Notes: a model not told the origin generated them from the sequence alone. 64,000 nucleotides of DNA from Bradyrhizobium glycinis (GCF_016031655.1 NZ_JACCHQ010000012.1:138314-202313); one strand, 5' to 3'. Counted from the stretch's first letter, positions 26,816-36,143 are shown. Program-made: numbers and translations.

Positions 26816-26952
26816 CAGGGCCGAACCATGCAGGCCGACGTCGTCGTCGGCAATGCGGAACGCGCGGCTGTCGGCGATGCGCCGGCGCAGCCACGATGAT
26901 TCATTCTAGCCGCTGGAGGGCACGGCAAGCAAGCAATTGGAGCCGCAATTGC

Positions 26953-27945
26953 CTAACGCGGCCTGAACGGATGCGCCTTCTGGTGCCAGGCCCAGGCCGT
27001 GCGGACGATTGTCGGCAGGTCGGAGTGACGGGGGACGAAGTTCAGCACCTTTCTGGCGGCAGTGGGATCGGCGACCAGAAAGGTGGGATCGCCGGCGCGG
27101 CGCGGCTTGATCGTGTGCGGCACCTCGCGCCCGGTCTCCTGCCTGATGGCGTCGAGGATCTCGCGCACGGAAAAGCCGGAGCCGGTGCCGAGGTTGAAGC
27201 TGCCGCCGGCATCGCCTTGCTCCAAGAGCCTCAAAGCCGCGACATGCGCCGCCGCAAGGTCCGTGACGTGGATGTAGTCGCGGATCGCGGTGCCGTCGGG
27301 CGTGTCGTAATCGTCGCCGAAAACTGCGAACTCGACATGGCCCTGAAGCGCCATCATCGCGCGGGGAATGAGGTGGGTTTCGTTGTCGCGCAGCTCGCCG
27401 ATGCCGCCGGCCGGATCGGCGCCGCTGGCATTGAAATAGCGCAGGCAGAACGCGCCGAAGCCGTAGGCCGTGCGGTAATCGGCGAGCATGCGCTCGATCA
27501 TCAATTTCGACGCGCCGTAAGGATTGATCGGCGCGCAAGGAAAGTCTTCCGGCAGCGCCTTGGAATCGGCGTTGCCGTAGACCGCGCCGGTCGAGGAGAA
27601 CACGATGCGATGGCAGCCCGCGTTGCGCATCGCCTGCAGCAGCGACAGCGTGCCCTGGACGTTGTTGATGTAATATTTCTGCGGGTCCGTCATGGATTCC
27701 CCGACCAGGCTTGCCGCCGCGAAATGCATCACCGCCGTGATCTTGTGGTCGGCGAAGGCGCGCGCCAGCGCCGCGCCGTCGAGCAGATCGCCCGTCACCA
27801 GCGGGCCGGATACGAAGCTGCGATGACCTGTCGAGAGATTGTCATAAACGACGGGCTGATAGCCGGCGGCAGTCAATGCGCGGCAGGCATGCGAGCCAAT
27901 ATAGCCCGCGCCTCCGGTGACGAGGACGGTCGGTCGGTCGGTCAT
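26953..27945 (-). CDS. galE: UDP-glucose 4-epimerase
   Basis: A 330-residue extended SDR that interconverts UDP-glucose and UDP-galactose in the cytosol for polysaccharide synthesis. The NAD site is GGAGYIGSH at 11-19. The catalytic set is Ser118 in FSSTGAVYG with Tyr143 and Lys147 in YGASK. FNASGADPAGGIGE and RDYIHVTDLA are typical GalE pieces. It lies 19 bases after the WecG-like gene on the same strand, so it is probably the last gene of the gumC-wecG-galE transcript, supplying sugar nucleotide for that pathway. Confidence 0.95.
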   Translation of the reverse strand: MTDRPTVLVTGGAGYIGSHACRALTAAGYQPVVYDNLSTGHRSFVSGPLVTGDLLDGAALARAFADHKITAVMHFAAASLVGESMTDPQKYYINNVQGTLSLLQAMRNAGCHRIVFSSTGAVYGNADSKALPEDFPCAPINPYGASKLMIERMLADYRTAYGFGAFCLRYFNASGADPAGGIGELRDNETHLIPRAMMALQGHVEFAVFGDDYDTPDGTAIRDYIHVTDLAAAHVAALRLLEQGDAGGSFNLGTGSGFSVREILDAIRQETGREVPHTIKPRRAGDPTFLVADPTAARKVLNFVPRHSDLPTIVRTAWAWHQKAHPFRPR

Positions 27946-27964
27946 GTCGTGTTCTGCTCTTCTC

Positions 27965-28768
27965 TTAGCGGAGGGGGCGGTTGCGGCTGAAGAGAAGATA
28001 AAACGCGCGGGGGTTGGTGGTCAAATAACGCCAGAGCAGACGGCGGGGCTCGAGCAAGGTGCGCCAGGCCCATTCGAGTCCGATCTTCTGCATCCATTGC
28101 GGCGCACGGGAACGGCTTCCTGACAAGAAGTTGAACAATCCGCCGGATGTCTTGATGACGCCAACATTGGTCAGCTGCGGCGTGAATTCCTTCACGAATG
28201 CCTGTTCGTTGGGCACACCGAGCGCGACCCACAGATAATCCGGCGCCAGGGCGTTGATCTCCTCGATCTTGGCACGCAGCGCCTCGCCGCGCAGATAGCC
28301 GTGGCTGCGCCCGACGATCTTGAGACGTGGATACATCCTCTGAACGTTCTCGACCGCAGCGGCGTTCTCGGGCTCGCTTGCGCCGAACATGTAGAAGGTG
28401 CGGCCGGCGGCTTCGGCCTTGCGCGCGACGATGTGGAACAGGTCCGTGGTTGCGACGCGCTCCGGGAGCGGGAACCAGGATTGCAGCTTCGAAGCTGCGA
28501 CCAGCGGCTGACCGTCGGCGTTGATCAAGTCGGCGGCACGGAACAGGCGCTCGGTCTGCGGCTCGGTCGAGCAGCGCGCCAGCACCTCGCCATTGGCCGA
28601 GGTCAGGAACAGCGGACGGCCGATGCGATGCTCGGGATTCGTCGCCTCGATCATAAAATCGGCGGTGGCTTCCAGGTCGAGCGCGGCCATGCGAAGTCCG
28701 CCGACGGTGATTCTCGGCACGTCGGCAGTTGCTGCCCGTCCATCGAGGTTGACGCGGCGCTCAAGCAT
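27965..28768 (-). CDS. WecG/TagA/CpsF-family glycosyltransferase (GT26)
   Basis: A 267-residue GT26 glycosyltransferase. Key parts are the acceptor region FLTSANGEVLARC, INADGQPLVAASKL (the DG(M/Q)P-type motif with the catalytic Asp), FYMFGASEPENAAAVENVQRMYP, and LWVALGVPNEQAFV near the sugar-nucleotide site. Family enzymes add ManNAcA, ManNAc or glucose-type sugars to a lipid-linked primer at the inner membrane face. The C terminus is basic and aromatic, which may hold it at the membrane. The start ATG 28768 lies inside the end of the upstream co-polymerase gene, an 8-base overlap that couples their translation. Confidence 0.9.
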   Translation of the reverse strand: MLERRVNLDGRAATADVPRITVGGLRMAALDLEATADFMIEATNPEHRIGRPLFLTSANGEVLARCSTEPQTERLFRAADLINADGQPLVAASKLQSWFPLPERVATTDLFHIVARKAEAAGRTFYMFGASEPENAAAVENVQRMYPRLKIVGRSHGYLRGEALRAKIEEINALAPDYLWVALGVPNEQAFVKEFTPQLTNVGVIKTSGGLFNFLSGSRSRAPQWMQKIGLEWAWRTLLEPRRLLWRYLTTNPRAFYLLFSRNRPLR

Positions 28769-31136
28769 ATTGTCTGCCTCGTTGACGCGCTTGCATTGCA
28801 GGGGTGAGCTCGTCGAGCACGACGCCGACGAGCTTGCGCTCGGCCTCGCCGAGCGCGGTCAAGATCTCTTCCAGGCCGTCGTTGACGTCGAGGCTGGTCG
28901 GCAGCACGGCCACCAGCGAGTCGATGTCGTCGAGCAGCTTGCGGCCGTCGGCCGCGAGCGGAATGGTCGGGCCGTCGAGGATCACGAGATCATAGCCGCC
29001 GGCGGAACGGGCCTGCGCAATCGCCTTGCGGATGGCATCGGCGGCCTTGCCGGCGTCGCCTTCGGCGGCCGGCAGCACCGAGATGCCGTTGACCGTCTTG
29101 ATCTCGCGTGCCTCCTTGCTGCCGATCGAGAGCCAGCCGAGCCTGCTCGGCTCGCTCTTGCCGGGACGGATCACCCTGTTCGAGAGCGAGCGCGTCTGAT
29201 GGTCGGCATCGATCATCAGCACGCGGGCGCCGTCGCGTGCGGCCGCCAGCGCGAAGTTCAGCGCGGCCACGCTGCGGCCGCTGGTCCTGCCCGCACCGAC
29301 GAGCGCGACGACCGGCATCGCCTTGCCACCGGCGCGCCGCGCCACCGCCGCGCGCATGTCGCGCCAGGCGTTGAGCAGGCTCGTCAGGGGAAAGCCCGGG
29401 CGCAGCGTCGGCCAACCCAGCCTTGTGAGATCGACGCCTCCGCCTGTGGGGAGTATGGCGCCGAGCGTATGGATGACGTCGGCCTCCTGGAAGCGTGCGA
29501 TCAGCGGCTTCTCGATCACTGGCTGCTCGACCATCGAAGGCTGCGGCGCCGGCGCGGCAAGCTCCGGCGTTGACGGCGCAGCTTCAGGAGCGCGCGAGGC
29601 CTGCCGCGGCTGAGCAACCTCCGCAGCGCGCGCGAGCTCCGGTGCTCGGGACGCCTGTGGCGCCGGCGTGCGCTCACGCCGGGCGGGTGCCGGCGTCGCA
29701 GGCGCGGTTGCGCCGGCGAACAGCAGGTCTGCCACAACGAACCAGCTCGATGCGGCGATCGCCCCGAAGATGAAGCCGATCATGGCGAACAGGCTCATGG
29801 CCGGTGGGAACGAGCGGCGCTGCGGCACTGTCGCCTCGCCGATGACGCGGGCGGCCGAGGTGTTCAGGCTCTCCTGCTCCTCGGTCTCGCGCGAGCGCTT
29901 GAGAAAGGACTGATAGACCTCGCGGCTGGCATCGGCTTCGCGCTCGAGCTCGCGCAGGCGCACGGCGGCCTGGCTGAGCTGGACGCTCTGCCGCTTCTGC
30001 GCTTCCAGCGCGCGGTTGAGCGAGGCCTCGAAATCCCGGGCGCGCGTCAGATCGTTCTTGGCGGACTGGGCGAAGCGGTCGATCTCCTCGTTGATGGTGC
30101 GCTTGAGGTCCTCGACCTGCTTCTCGGTCTGGCGCAGCGCCGGATGGCGCGGGCCGAGCTCACCGGTCTGCTCCGCGTATTTCTTCCGGGCGTCGGCATA
30201 TTGCGCGCGCAGGTTCGCAATGGTCGGCGATTGCAGCGCCTCTGGAATCGCGCCGGCATCGGCGGCGGTGCGGCGGCTCGCCTCGATCTGGTCGAGCCGC
30301 GCCTGCGCATCCATCGTCGCCACACGGGCCGCGGAGAGCCGCTGGTTGCTGGCGGAGAGCTGCTGATCGCTGATCAGCGCATCCTGGGTGCCGACGAAGT
30401 TGTTCTGGGCCTTGTAGGTCGCCAGCGCGGTCTCGGCGTTACGCAGCCGGTCGCGCAGCTCCTTCAGGCGGCTGGAGAGATCGTTGGTTGCGCGCCGTGC
30501 CGCCGAAGCCTGCGACTTGCGGGATTCCGCGAGATAGGCATTGGTCAGCGTGTTGGCGAGCATCGCCGCCTTGGCGGGATCCGTCGACCAGACCTCGACG
30601 TCGACGATGAAGCTCTTCTCGGTCTTGCGGACGGCGATGTGCCTGTTTAGCGCCTCGAGCGCCGCAAGCTGCACCTCCTTCGTCTCCGCAGCGGAGGACG
30701 CGCGGGGCTGCAGGCCGATCAGGCCGAGCAGCGACGACATCAGGCTCCCAGCCTCACCGCCTCCGAATTCCGGATCCTTGTCGAGACCGGCCTGCTGGAT
30801 CACCTGGAGCAGCACGCTGTTGGAGGTGATCATGCGCGCCTGGCTCTCCACCACCATGGCCATGCCGGACACGTCCTGGGCCCGGGGCGTGAGCTCGCGA
30901 TCGACGAGCTGAAGCTCGCGCGGGTCGACGTAGAGCTGAGCGGTGGCGGTGTAGCGGGGCGTCACGCTCTTGCCGATGGTGACGGCAAGCGTCGCGCCGA
31001 GCAGGGCGGCCGCAGCGATCGGAACCTTCCGCCGCCAGAGCAGATTGGCGAGCTCCAGCACGTTGAAGCCGACTTGAGGCTTCCGCTCAGAGGCCTCCGG
31101 TCTGGCTCGATCGATCGGCTGGTTATAATCAAGCAT
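28761..31136 (-). CDS. GumC/Wzz-type polysaccharide co-polymerase with degenerate tyrosine-kinase-like domain
   Basis: A 791-residue inner-membrane protein. A Wzz domain has one span at about 37-55, a long periplasmic coiled coil (about 190-410) and a second span near 440-465. A low-complexity Pro/Ala/Arg linker (about 470-550) leads to a CpsD-like ATPase domain. In that domain the P-loop reads GAGRTSGRS: the invariant lysine is Arg621. Walker A' is LMIDADHQTR and Walker B LVILDGPTI. No C-terminal tyrosine cluster is present; only one Tyr (RQYA) ends the chain. It should control chain length in polysaccharide export, but kinase activity is doubtful. The 291 bases upstream are A+T-rich and probably hold the promoter. 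Confidence 0.9.
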   Translation of the reverse strand: MLDYNQPIDRARPEASERKPQVGFNVLELANLLWRRKVPIAAAALLGATLAVTIGKSVTPRYTATAQLYVDPRELQLVDRELTPRAQDVSGMAMVVESQARMITSNSVLLQVIQQAGLDKDPEFGGGEAGSLMSSLLGLIGLQPRASSAAETKEVQLAALEALNRHIAVRKTEKSFIVDVEVWSTDPAKAAMLANTLTNAYLAESRKSQASAARRATNDLSSRLKELRDRLRNAETALATYKAQNNFVGTQDALISDQQLSASNQRLSAARVATMDAQARLDQIEASRRTAADAGAIPEALQSPTIANLRAQYADARKKYAEQTGELGPRHPALRQTEKQVEDLKRTINEEIDRFAQSAKNDLTRARDFEASLNRALEAQKRQSVQLSQAAVRLRELEREADASREVYQSFLKRSRETEEQESLNTSAARVIGEATVPQRRSFPPAMSLFAMIGFIFGAIAASSWFVVADLLFAGATAPATPAPARRERTPAPQASRAPELARAAEVAQPRQASRAPEAAPSTPELAAPAPQPSMVEQPVIEKPLIARFQEADVIHTLGAILPTGGGVDLTRLGWPTLRPGFPLTSLLNAWRDMRAAVARRAGGKAMPVVALVGAGRTSGRSVAALNFALAAARDGARVLMIDADHQTRSLSNRVIRPGKSEPSRLGWLSIGSKEAREIKTVNGISVLPAAEGDAGKAADAIRKAIAQARSAGGYDLVILDGPTIPLAADGRKLLDDIDSLVAVLPTSLDVNDGLEEILTALGEAERKLVGVVLDELTPAMQARQRGRQYA

Positions 31137-31427
31137 GATCCCCAGCTTTCATTCCAACTGCCGCGGGCTGAGGGGTTACTCTTCGCTTTACGCCACGCAC
31201 CCGGGATATAGGTGCCCAATCAACGCAACAGGGAAAATTAACCATACTCATTGAGGGACTATTCACCGAAATGGCAAACAAAGCGTTTAAGCGCATGCCA
31301 TCCCTCGGCACGTTACCGTGACGCTCGCGATATTCGCCGCGTCCAGGAATTAACGGTTCGTTACCGCGCGCAGCATGGCCGCGAGCCGCCGCTCGTCCGG
31401 TGATGGGCCGCCTACGCGCCATCGCCG

Positions 31428-32228
31428 TCAGATTCTCCGCAGGATGACGTGATAGTCGCCGCGGCGGACGTCGGTGCCGCGCGACAGCACGGCGTTGAGC
31501 ACCGCTGCACCGGCGTCGACCAGGGCCGCAAACAGCGGCTTGCGCCGGCGCATCTCGGGATAGCGCGGACTTTCGACCTCACGACGATAGATCATCTCGA
31601 GGCCGTTGGCGGCCGCGAATGCTTCGAGCCGGGGCAATGTCACCAGCGGATGGAAGAAGGTCGGGAACGGCGGCTCGCCCGGCAGGCCGGCGTCCTTGAT
31701 GCCGCGGATATGCCGGTAGAACCAGACGTGAAACCAGTGCGGCGAATATTTGGTGACGAACCCGGAGATCGAGCGCGGATTGGGTGCGCCGATCAGGATC
31801 ATCCCGCCGCGCTTCAGCGCATCGCGGAAGTTCAGCAGCGCGGCGTCGACATCAGGCAGATGCTCGATCACGTTGTAGCAGATCACAAGATCGAAGGTCT
31901 CGCGGTTGAAGCGATAGGTCTGGACATCGCCGAGGATCGCCTCGTCGGCGTAGGTGTTGTTGCGGACCTGGTCCTCGTCGATATCGACGACGGTGACCTT
32001 GCTGCGGCTCAGTAATTCCGGTGGCAGAACGCTGCACGAGCCGCCGCCGGCTTCATAGATGGCGAGCCGTCCCTGCGGCAGTTCGCGGCGCAGCACGTCA
32101 TGGACGGTGAGCAGGCTGTCGCGGGCTTCGCCGGGGACGAGATCATGAAGCGCTTCGGCATATGGCGTGGCCGCGGGGATTTGGATCGGCGTGGCTGTCG
32201 CGAAATCGATCGTGGCTGGCTTGTTCAT
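31428..32228 (-). CDS. Class I SAM-dependent methyltransferase
   Basis: A 266-residue methyltransferase. Motif I is YEAGGGSCSVL, the acidic end of strand 2 is VVDIDEDQ, and the strand 4 region LVICYNVIEHLPDVDAAL is typical of the Methyltransf_11/UbiE-like group. PRSISGFVTKYSPHWFHVWFYRHIRG after motif III is seen in methyltransferases of polysaccharide clusters. It sits between the gumC unit and a divergent glycosyltransferase, so a role in methylating a sugar or lipid-linked intermediate is a reasonable inference. The 323-base gap upstream holds a 22-bp perfect palindrome. Confidence 0.88.
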   Translation of the reverse strand: MNKPATIDFATATPIQIPAATPYAEALHDLVPGEARDSLLTVHDVLRRELPQGRLAIYEAGGGSCSVLPPELLSRSKVTVVDIDEDQVRNNTYADEAILGDVQTYRFNRETFDLVICYNVIEHLPDVDAALLNFRDALKRGGMILIGAPNPRSISGFVTKYSPHWFHVWFYRHIRGIKDAGLPGEPPFPTFFHPLVTLPRLEAFAAANGLEMIYRREVESPRYPEMRRRKPLFAALVDAGAAVLNAVLSRGTDVRRGDYHVILRRI

Positions 32229-32335
32229 ATTCTCTGACCGCGCTTGTTCTATTCAAATTTACAGGAAAAAATGCGCCTGCCCGAAGAGCAAATCCGATGC
32301 CGCATCGTCTCACCGGTCGCAGTGCTTACGACCCG

Positions 32336-32357
32336 GTTAATGCGCATGCGCATTAAC
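32336..32357. promoter_or_regulatory. Perfect 22-bp palindrome, candidate operator
   Basis: The half-site GTTAATGCGCA (32336-32346) is followed at once by its exact reverse complement (32347-32357). It lies in the 322-base gap (32229-32550) between the methyltransferase and a divergent glycosyltransferase, about 108 and 194 bases from their starts. I saw nothing else in that gap. Confidence 0.6.
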
Positions 32358-32550
32358 TACGGCATTGTTCATGTTGGGCTGGCGTCGGCGCATGGACCGC
32401 CAATTGCAGCATGACGCGCGGCGAACTTGGTGGCCATGGACCGACCGGCAGCCGTCCATTTTGAGACGCATCTGTCCCGCGGCGATGTGCCGTCGTGGGA
32501 CGCGCGATCGAAGCAGGGCTTTTTCAATACATCTCGGACATCTAGACCTC

Positions 32551-33579
32551 ATGACATTGATCCCGACAGACCTGTCTGCCGCGCGCATCTCGGATGCCGT
32601 GCGCGATCCCAACCGGGAGATCGTGGCGAGCTCTCGCGTCATCGACCTGTCGGTCGGCATCGTCGTCTGTGTTCCCTGCTTCCGTCGTCCGCAACACCTG
32701 CGCCTGACGCTGGAATCGCTGGCGAGCCAGCGCACCCCGCGTTCCTTTGCCGTCGTCATGGTCGAGAACGATGCGGTGCGGCGCGAAAGCGCGCCTGTTG
32801 CCGCGGAGTTCTTGGCCGCTGGAAGGCTCCAGGGCGTCTGCCTTTTCGAGAAGCGACAGGGAAATTGCCAGGCGATCAATGCTGCCTTCGAGACGGCGCA
32901 GGAGCTGTTTCCCGCCGCGACCCGTTTCCTGATGATCGACGACGACGAGATCGCCTCGCCGGACTGGCTCGAACTGATGGTCCGAACCGCGGAGGCGACC
33001 GGCGCCGACGTGGTCGGCGGGCCGGTGCTGCCGGTCTTCGACGACGACAGCAAGCCCTGGCTTTCGCGTCATCCCGCCTTCTGTCCAGCCTATGACTACA
33101 GCGGTGCGGTGCCGCTGATCTACGGCTGCGGCAATTGTCTGATCACGCGTGCCGCCTTCGAGCGGTTCGACCGTCCCGCGTTCGACCTGCGCTTCAATTT
33201 TCTCGGCGGCGGCGATTGCGACTTCTTCGTGCGGTGCCGTGACGCCGGCATGCTGTTCCACTGGACGACGGAGGCCGTCATCACCGAGACCGTGCCGCGC
33301 AACCGCACCAGCCTCGGCTGGATCGCAAAGCGCGGCCTGCGCATCGGCGCGATCAATTATCGTGTGCAGTACAAGGCCGCCCCGAGCGTAGCAGCGCGGG
33401 CGCGGGTGTTCGCGCAGATGTTGGGGCGCTTGCCGCTGTCGCTCCTTCGCGCTGCGGCCTTGTTGCCGTCGTCGAAAGGCGTCGTCGCGATGCACCCCGT
33501 GATGGTTGCATTTGGCGCCGCCCTGGCGGCTCTCGGCCTCGAGCCGAAGCCTTACGAGGCCTCGAAAATCGCGTCTTGA
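32551..33579 (+). CDS. Glycosyltransferase family 2
   Basis: A 342-residue GT-A enzyme. The N-terminal VGIVVCVPCFRRPQHLRLTLESLASQ binds the nucleotide, and FLMIDDDEIASPDW carries the DxD metal site. The acceptor part includes YGCGNCLITRAAFERFD and FLGGGDCDFFVRCRDAG, whose GG(E/D)D-type motif should supply the catalytic base. ATG 32551 (MTLIPTDLS) is chosen; the frame is open further up, but that stretch overlaps the palindromic control region and reads poorly. A hydrophobic C-terminal stretch (MVAFGAALAALGL) may touch the membrane. Donor and acceptor sugars are unknown. Confidence 0.9.
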   Translation: MTLIPTDLSAARISDAVRDPNREIVASSRVIDLSVGIVVCVPCFRRPQHLRLTLESLASQRTPRSFAVVMVENDAVRRESAPVAAEFLAAGRLQGVCLFEKRQGNCQAINAAFETAQELFPAATRFLMIDDDEIASPDWLELMVRTAEATGADVVGGPVLPVFDDDSKPWLSRHPAFCPAYDYSGAVPLIYGCGNCLITRAAFERFDRPAFDLRFNFLGGGDCDFFVRCRDAGMLFHWTTEAVITETVPRNRTSLGWIAKRGLRIGAINYRVQYKAAPSVAARARVFAQMLGRLPLSLLRAAALLPSSKGVVAMHPVMVAFGAALAALGLEPKPYEASKIAS

Positions 33580-33596
33580 GGCGGCGGCGACTAGAG

Positions 33597-33800
33597 CATG
33601 ATGAGATCAGGTTGATTGCTACACGGTAAGTGCACTCCCTCTCCCGCTTGCGGGAGAGGGCCGGGGAGAGGGTGTTTCCGCAATGAGATAGCCCCCTAGA
33701 GGAGAAAGCCCTCACCCGCGCCTACGGCGCGACCTCTCCCGCAAGCGGGAGAGGTTGCAACGAGCCCATGGCAAGCGATTCAACCTAAAGCCCTTGCGCT
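33597..33800. repeat. Mosaic palindromic element, copy 2, plus a CTAAAGC hairpin
   Basis: This element fills the gap between convergent glycosyltransferase genes. It begins GCATGATGAGATCAGGTTGA (33599-33618) and contains CCCTCTCCCGC/GCGGGAGAGGG (33638-33660), TGTTTCCGCAATGAGA (33673-33688), CCCTCACCC (33709-33717) and CCTCTCCCGC/GCGGGAGAGG (33733-33754). The whole block matches 50132-50330 in reverse orientation. A separate hairpin CTAAAGC..GCGCTTTAG runs on at 33785-33804. Confidence 0.88.
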
Positions 33801-34787
33801 TTAGATGCCGAAGCGCGCGAGGGCGACCCGGATCGCCGAGCGTGGCAGCGATGTAAGCGACCGCCGGCCGATCATCGCAAGATACGCGAATGCTTGGCGA
33901 TACCTGCCGAAGCGGACCGCCTGCATCGCCGAATAGGTGACGAGATGAATCTCGGCGGCGAGGCGCAGCCCGGCTGTCATGCGCTCGGGCAATCTCGCCA
34001 GGATCAATCCGTCATCGAACACCCGCGCGATGGCCGGGAAGAAGTCCTTTGGCGTCCGGACCGCGGCGTTCATGGTGTTGGCGATGTGAAGACGATAATC
34101 GAGCAGCAACTCCGGCGCGAACTCGAATTCGCCGATCGCAGCGAGGCGGCACCAGCAATGCCAGTCCTCGCAATATTTGAGGGACGTATCGAAGCCGCCG
34201 ATGGCACGGAAAGCTTCCGCGCGTGCGAGCGCGATGCCGCCATTGACGATGAAATTGCCGGCGGCCAGCCGCGTCAGCACGTCTCCGGACGGCTTCCGAC
34301 GGCCCTTCAAGAGGCCGCGTCGGCCGATCTGGCGGCCTTCGCTGTCGATCGTGTTGTAATCGCCATAGACGAGAACGGCGCGCGGCGCGCCGCGCGCTGC
34401 AGCGAGCAGCGCCGCCACCGCGCCGGGGCGCAGGCGGTCGTCGGCATCGAGGAAGAGCAACCACTCGCCGCTTGCCCGCCTTGCGCCGAGATTGCGTGCG
34501 GCCGATACGCCAGCGGAATCGTTGCGGATCAAGTGCAGCCGCGGGTCACGCATGCCGCGGACGATCGCAACGGTTTCGTCGTCCGAGCCGTCGTCCACGA
34601 CGATCACCTCGGTCACCTCGCGCTGCGCCAGTACGCTGGCGAGCGTCTCGCCGACATAGGCCGCAACGTTCTTGGCGGGAATGACGACCGATACCGATGT
34701 GGTCGAGCCGACCTGAAGCGGCAAGCGCGCTGGCGCCGCCGCGCGCGAGGCGGCCGGCAGTTCGAGAACCTCTTCGGCGGTGATCAA
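33801..34787 (-). CDS. Glycosyltransferase family 2
   Basis: A 328-residue GT-A enzyme. SVSVVIPAKNVAAYVGETLASVLAQ and VIVVDDGSDDET form the nucleotide pocket, and WLLFLDADDRLRPGA holds the DxD motif. YCEDWHCWCRLAAIGEF carries the (E/D)DW-type catalytic motif of this family. The start is TTG 34787, with AAAGGCGAG a few bases upstream on the minus strand; no ATG precedes the conserved domain. It is convergent with the first GT2 gene and divergent from the next glycosyltransferase across 285 bases. Which sugar it adds is not visible. Confidence 0.88.
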   Translation of the reverse strand: MITAEEVLELPAASRAAAPARLPLQVGSTTSVSVVIPAKNVAAYVGETLASVLAQREVTEVIVVDDGSDDETVAIVRGMRDPRLHLIRNDSAGVSAARNLGARRASGEWLLFLDADDRLRPGAVAALLAAARGAPRAVLVYGDYNTIDSEGRQIGRRGLLKGRRKPSGDVLTRLAAGNFIVNGGIALARAEAFRAIGGFDTSLKYCEDWHCWCRLAAIGEFEFAPELLLDYRLHIANTMNAAVRTPKDFFPAIARVFDDGLILARLPERMTAGLRLAAEIHLVTYSAMQAVRFGRYRQAFAYLAMIGRRSLTSLPRSAIRVALARFGI

Positions 34788-35072
34788 GCTACGGCTCGCC
34801 TTTAATGATCTGTTAACCAGGCCCCATGTGCCGCGCTGGTGACGCTGGCGATCTCGAAGCCCGGTGTCCGCGGATGATACTCACATTGCACTCGAACCGT
34901 TGCCGAGAAGGCTCGTGTGCCGCCTGTTTCGTAGAATAACGTTAAGCCGCTGGCATTAAGCCTGTGGCAAATTTGGAAGAGTGCGGCGGCCTGCCCCGTG
35001 CGAGAATGCGCATCGGACTGCCGCGGATGGAATCCAGTGCCCGCAAACACGTTCGAACACGCCCCCGATACG

Positions 35073-36140
35073 ATGATCCTGAACCTCTTCTACGAGGACA
35101 AGGATGACCGCTGGTTTCCGGGCGATCGGCATCTGCGGCGCATCGCCCGCCGGTTGTTGCTCGGCGAGCCGCGGATGAGCGGCCAGCTGCGCGTGTTCCT
35201 CAATCTCTGTGCGGGACTCGACCGGCTCGGCATCCGCTACCGCGTCAACGATTACGGCTACATCGCGCAACATCCCGACGAGCTTGCCTGCATCATCGGG
35301 CGCACCTTCCTGCTCGACAAGTTCGCATGGAGGAACCCGATCCTGCTCGGCGTTGCCGCCCACAATCATCCGCTCGACGACCCTGACCTGTTCAAGCGTC
35401 TGCCGGTGAAGAAGGTCGTGGTGCCCGGTCCCTGGTACGTCGACATGTACCGGCCATATTGGCCCGATACCGAGGCCTGGCCTGTCGGCATCGACACGAA
35501 TCTCTGGGCGCCGTCGGCTCAAGCCCAAAAGACCGTCGATGTCCTGATCTACGACAAGGTGCACTGGGACCGCGAGCGCTACGCGCCGGAGATGATCGAG
35601 CCCGTGCGCGCCCGGCTCATCAAGGAAGGCCGCTCGTTCACTGAGCTGCGCTACGGCAGCTACAAGGAAGCAGATTATCAGGCTGCGCTCGCGCGTTCGC
35701 GCGCGATGATTTTTCTATGCCAGAGCGAGAGCCAGGGCATCGCCTATCAACAGGCCTTGTCCTGCGGTGTGCCGGTGTTTGCCTGGGATCCGGGCGGGCC
35801 ATGGCGCGACCCCGATTATTATCCGCACCGCGTGCAGTTCGCGCCGGTATCGTCGGTGCCGTACTGGGACGAACGCTGCGGCGTCAAGTTCACCGACATC
35901 GCCGGCTTCGAGGCGGGCTGGGACAAGTTCTGGGCCGGGTGCACCGCGGGCGAGTTCGATCCACGCGGCTACATCCTGGACAATCTCACGCTGGAGCAGC
36001 GGGCGCTGCAATATTACGAGATCGCGCGGAGCATCATGCGGCAGCCCGCGGTGTCGCAGACCGCCGCAAGGCCCGTTGACGAAGCCTCGGAAGGGTTGAG
36101 CCGCGAGCCAAAGCCTCACCCGCGCCACCAAATGTCTTGA
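35073..36140 (+). CDS. Glycosyltransferase (GT-B fold, GT1/GT4-like)
   Basis: A 355-residue protein resembling GT-B glycosyltransferases. The C-terminal half has FLCQSESQGIAYQQALSCGVPVFAWD, the usual donor-binding segment with glutamate and a GxPV turn, and the N-terminal half begins MILNLFYEDKDDRWFPGD. Conserved tryptophan/proline-rich stretches (VVPGPWYVDMYRPYWP) are unusual but recur in polysaccharide clusters. ATG 35073 is chosen; GTG 34998 in frame is possible. The next gene begins three bases after the stop, so it is probably the first gene of the 35073-38638 transcript. Confidence 0.82.
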   Translation: MILNLFYEDKDDRWFPGDRHLRRIARRLLLGEPRMSGQLRVFLNLCAGLDRLGIRYRVNDYGYIAQHPDELACIIGRTFLLDKFAWRNPILLGVAAHNHPLDDPDLFKRLPVKKVVVPGPWYVDMYRPYWPDTEAWPVGIDTNLWAPSAQAQKTVDVLIYDKVHWDRERYAPEMIEPVRARLIKEGRSFTELRYGSYKEADYQAALARSRAMIFLCQSESQGIAYQQALSCGVPVFAWDPGGPWRDPDYYPHRVQFAPVSSVPYWDERCGVKFTDIAGFEAGWDKFWAGCTAGEFDPRGYILDNLTLEQRALQYYEIARSIMRQPAVSQTAARPVDEASEGLSREPKPHPRHQMS

Positions 36141-36143
36141 ACC

